NCBI GenBank assembly: GCA_947500965.1
Contig: CANMWW010000094.1
Span: 1 to 7,565, forward strand
Source: Alphaproteobacteria bacterium
GTDB taxonomy: Bacteria; Pseudomonadota; Alphaproteobacteria; CACIAM-22H2
Length of the DNA stretch: 7,565 nt
Reading direction: 5' to 3'
Shown: positions 6,348 to 7,565 of the stretch, piece after piece
How the letters are laid out: every line of letters starts with the position of its first letter
How positions within the stretch are numbered: position 1 is the stretch's first letter
Translations under genes and position numbers: made by a program
The notes under the pieces: model-generated
Databases searched by the model: none
What the model was told of the DNA's origin: nothing
The model's input: only the letters and a program-made list of their open reading frames with translations

Positions 6348-6384
6348 GCCTAACGGCTTAGCCCAAGACGCCTAGTCGCGGTTC

Positions 6385-6414
6385 GGGGGGGCACCGGGCA
6401 ACAGAAGCCCCCCC
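6385..6414 (+). other. G7/C7 hairpin at the 3' end of the tmRNA coding piece
   Basis: GGGGGGGC (6385-6392) pairs perfectly with GCCCCCCC (6407-6414) around a 14-nt loop ACCGGGCAACAGAA. The loop GGGC (6396-6399) could also pair with GCCC at 6361-6364, giving an H-type pseudoknot, as expected in the part of tmRNA after the tag. No T-run follows, so it looks more like a structural or processing boundary than an intrinsic terminator. Transcription may continue into sspB. Confidence 0.6.
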
Positions 6415-6475
6415 ACTACCCGGCGCGGGCACGCCGCCGGCGTCGGGACGGGGCAGCGAGCGGGGCGAGGCGGAC

Positions 6476-6973
6476 TTGGCGGCACAGGGTTTCCAGTACG
6501 ACCGGATGATGGACGCCGCCCTGCGCGGCGTGATGCGCGACGCGCTCGCGCGCGCCGCCGAGCGCGGATTGCCCGGCGACCATCACTTCTACATCACCTT
6601 CCAGACCGCGCATCCGGGGGTGCAGGTGCCGGCGACGCTGCGCCAGCGCTTCCCGCGCGAGATGACGATCGTCCTGCAGTTCCAGTTCTGGGGCCTCGAG
6701 GTCGGGGATGCGGGCTTCTCCGTCACGCTGAGCTTCGACGCGAAGCACGAGCGCCTCGTGATCCCCTTCGCGGCGGTCACGGCCTTCGTCGACCCCTCGG
6801 TCCAGTTCGGCCTGCAGTTCCAGGCGATCGAGGAGACCGCGGAGGCCGCGCAGGCGGAGCCCGCCGGCAAGCCAGCGCCCGAGGCGCCTGCCGCGCCGCC
6901 GGCGCCGGAGGCCGCCGCGAAGCCCGATGGCGGCGACCGCATCGTCAAGCTCGACGCCTTCCGCAAGAAATAG
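6476..6973 (+). CDS. sspB: SspB, ssrA-tag adaptor for ClpXP
   Basis: SspB binds the N-terminal half of the ssrA tag and tethers tagged proteins to ClpX, speeding their degradation by ClpXP. The 165-residue product has an N-terminal helix (YDRMMDAALRGVMRDALARA, 8-27) and a beta-rich substrate-binding fold (about 35-115, with HHFYITFQT, EMTIVLQFQFWGL, FSVTLSFDAKHERLVIPF and FVDPSVQFGLQF). A flexible Ala/Pro/Glu linker (116-150) then leads to the C-terminal DRIVKLDAFRKK, which fits the ClpX-binding tail. Layout and length fit the alphaproteobacterial SspB type. The TTG start is preferred: GAGG (6467-6470) lies 5 nt upstream and it keeps the conserved Tyr/Met helix. The ATGs at 6506 and 6509 would cut into the helix and lack a ribosome site. 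It follows ssrA directly with no visible promoter. Confidence 0.93.
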   Translation: MAAQGFQYDRMMDAALRGVMRDALARAAERGLPGDHHFYITFQTAHPGVQVPATLRQRFPREMTIVLQFQFWGLEVGDAGFSVTLSFDAKHERLVIPFAAVTAFVDPSVQFGLQFQAIEETAEAAQAEPAGKPAPEAPAAPPAPEAAAKPDGGDRIVKLDAFRKK

Positions 6974-7033
6974 TCGCCACGCGCGACCGAACCCGCGGCC
7001 GCCGCCACGCGGCCCCCAAGCAGAGGACCGGCG

Positions 7034-7045
7034 CGGACGCGTCCG
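7034..7045. other. 12-bp perfect palindrome upstream of fumarase
   Basis: CGGACGCGTCCG is a perfect inverted repeat 10 bp before the fumarase ATG, inside the 82-bp sspB-fumarase gap. It covers the place where a Shine-Dalgarno would be expected; the leader has only a weak CAGAG next to the ATG. It could be an operator or a leader hairpin that tunes initiation, or chance in GC-rich DNA. Confidence 0.3.
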
Positions 7046-7055
7046 GACGACAGAG

Positions 7056-7565
7056 ATGGCCGAGTTTTCCTATCGCGAGCTGATCGAGGTCGCGCATCAC
7101 GACGTCCCGTGGCGCCGCATCGAGGGCGACCACGTCGAGGCCGCGCGCTTCGAGGGCACCGAGATCCTCAAGGTCCGGCCTTCCGCGCTGGCGGACCTCG
7201 CCTTCCACGCCTTCTCGGACATCGCGCACCTGCTGCGCCCGGGCCACCTGCGCCAGCTCCGCTCGATCCTCGACGACAGGGAGGCCTCGGCGAACGACCG
7301 CTTCGTGGCCTACGAGCTCCTCAAGAACGCATGCATCTCGGCAGGCGGCGTCCTGCCGATGTGCCAGGACACCGGCACCGCGATCGTTATGGGCAAGAAG
7401 GGCCAGCGCGTCTGGACCGGCTTCGACGACGCCGAGGAGGTCTCTCGAGGCGTGTTCCGCTCCTATGCCGAGCGCAACCTGCGCTACTCGAACCTCGCGC
7501 CGCTGACGATGTTCAAGGAGGTCAACACCGGCGACAACCTGCCGGCGCAGATCGACCTCTACGCC
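7056..7565 (+). CDS. fumA: Class I (Fe-S) fumarate hydratase, N-terminal part
   Basis: Class I fumarases interconvert fumarate and malate in the TCA cycle with a [4Fe-4S] cluster. Only the first 170 codons are present; the frame is open to the right edge. The sequence carries the family signature: FVAYELLKNACISAGGVLPMCQDTGTAIVMGKKG in the region 83-116, where Cys103 of MCQDTGTA is the expected first cluster ligand, then FRSYAERNLRYSNLAPLTMF and EVNTGDNLPAQID (155-167). The N-terminus (MAEFSYRELIEV) matches the fumarase alpha-subunit-like start. The remaining cluster Cys residues lie outside the window, so I cannot tell a single-chain enzyme from a split tartrate-dehydratase-like one, although a single-chain fumarase is likely. 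The ATG at 7056 has a poor ribosome site. The gene lies 82 bp after sspB on the same strand and could be co-transcribed, but no functional link is evident. Confidence 0.93.
   Translation, partial: MAEFSYRELIEVAHHDVPWRRIEGDHVEAARFEGTEILKVRPSALADLAFHAFSDIAHLLRPGHLRQLRSILDDREASANDRFVAYELLKNACISAGGVLPMCQDTGTAIVMGKKGQRVWTGFDDAEEVSRGVFRSYAERNLRYSNLAPLTMFKEVNTGDNLPAQIDLYA

Larger units (their letters stand above)
6138..6414 (+). ncRNA. ssrA: Circularly permuted two-piece tmRNA (precursor)
   Basis: tmRNA rescues ribosomes stalled on broken mRNAs and adds a degradation tag. The order is permuted: the acceptor piece comes first (about 6138-6217), then a 6-nt intervening segment ACCTGC (6218-6223), then the coding piece (6224 to about 6414). 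The acceptor stem is GGGGGCG (6224-6230) with CGCCTCC (6207-6213), followed by A and an encoded CCA (6215-6217). Its third pair is G6226-U6211, equivalent to G3-U70, the AlaRS identity element. A T-arm stem CCGGG/CCCGG (6190-6194, 6202-6206) is perfect, with loop GGCAGTG. After the acceptor strand, AACCAGGATCGACGCG matches the conserved tmRNA 5' region. A P2-like helix of 10 bp with one bulge joins 6138-6147 to 6263-6273, which supports the permuted topology. The mature RNA would be two fragments held together by base pairing. The exact 5' and 3' ends are estimates. Confidence 0.93.

Noticed and set aside
6431..6443. ACGCC/GGCGT stem-loop as an ssrA terminator
   Set aside because: It has only 5 bp with a 3-nt loop and is followed by CGGGACGGGG with no T-run, so it is too weak to call a terminator.
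6993..7012. CCGCG/CGCGG repeat after sspB as a terminator
   Set aside because: The 5-bp arms are separated by 10 nt in a CG-rich stretch with no T-tract; a chance match is likely at this composition.

Overview
The window is GC-rich chromosomal DNA from an alphaproteobacterium. The strongest evidence is a circularly permuted (two-piece) tmRNA gene with an ANDN-type tag, an alphaproteobacterial SspB adaptor with a ClpX-binding tail, and the thyA-folA / hflK-hflC-degP neighbourhood that recurs in this class. The very high GC suggests a Rhodospirillales- or Acetobacteraceae-like lineage, but that is inference and nothing in the window fixes the genus. I see no insertion sequences, CRISPR arrays, prophage genes, tRNAs or rRNAs.

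Layout, left to right: a Do/HtrA-family periplasmic protease (degP, minus strand, C-terminus cut by the left edge); hflC and hflK (minus), which overlap by ATGA and sit 65 bp upstream of degP as one likely operon; a 168-bp divergent control region; mrp/apbC (plus), an Fe-S carrier ATPase; folA and thyA (minus), also overlapping by ATGA and convergent with mrp across only 10 bp; a divergent gap holding the promoter of ssrA (plus), the split tmRNA; sspB (plus), 61 bp beyond the last tmRNA hairpin; and the first 170 codons of a class I fumarase (plus), cut by the right edge.

Two functional themes stand out. The first is protein quality control. HflK/HflC are the inner-membrane regulators of FtsH, DegP degrades or refolds periplasmic proteins, tmRNA tags stalled translation products, and SspB hands tagged proteins to ClpXP. 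The tag writer (ssrA) and the tag reader (sspB) are adjacent and point the same way, with no promoter visible between them. The second is one-carbon and nucleotide metabolism: ThyA produces dihydrofolate, which FolA recycles. Mrp and the Fe-S class I fumarase are individual housekeeping genes.

I did not find a previously undescribed system. The observations most worth a second look are the details of the split tmRNA (6-nt intervening segment, G3-U70 alanine identity pair, non-canonical T-loop, and a tag with an Arg where related tags are usually acidic or aromatic), the ssrA-sspB linkage, and a perfect 10-bp hairpin between hflC and degP.
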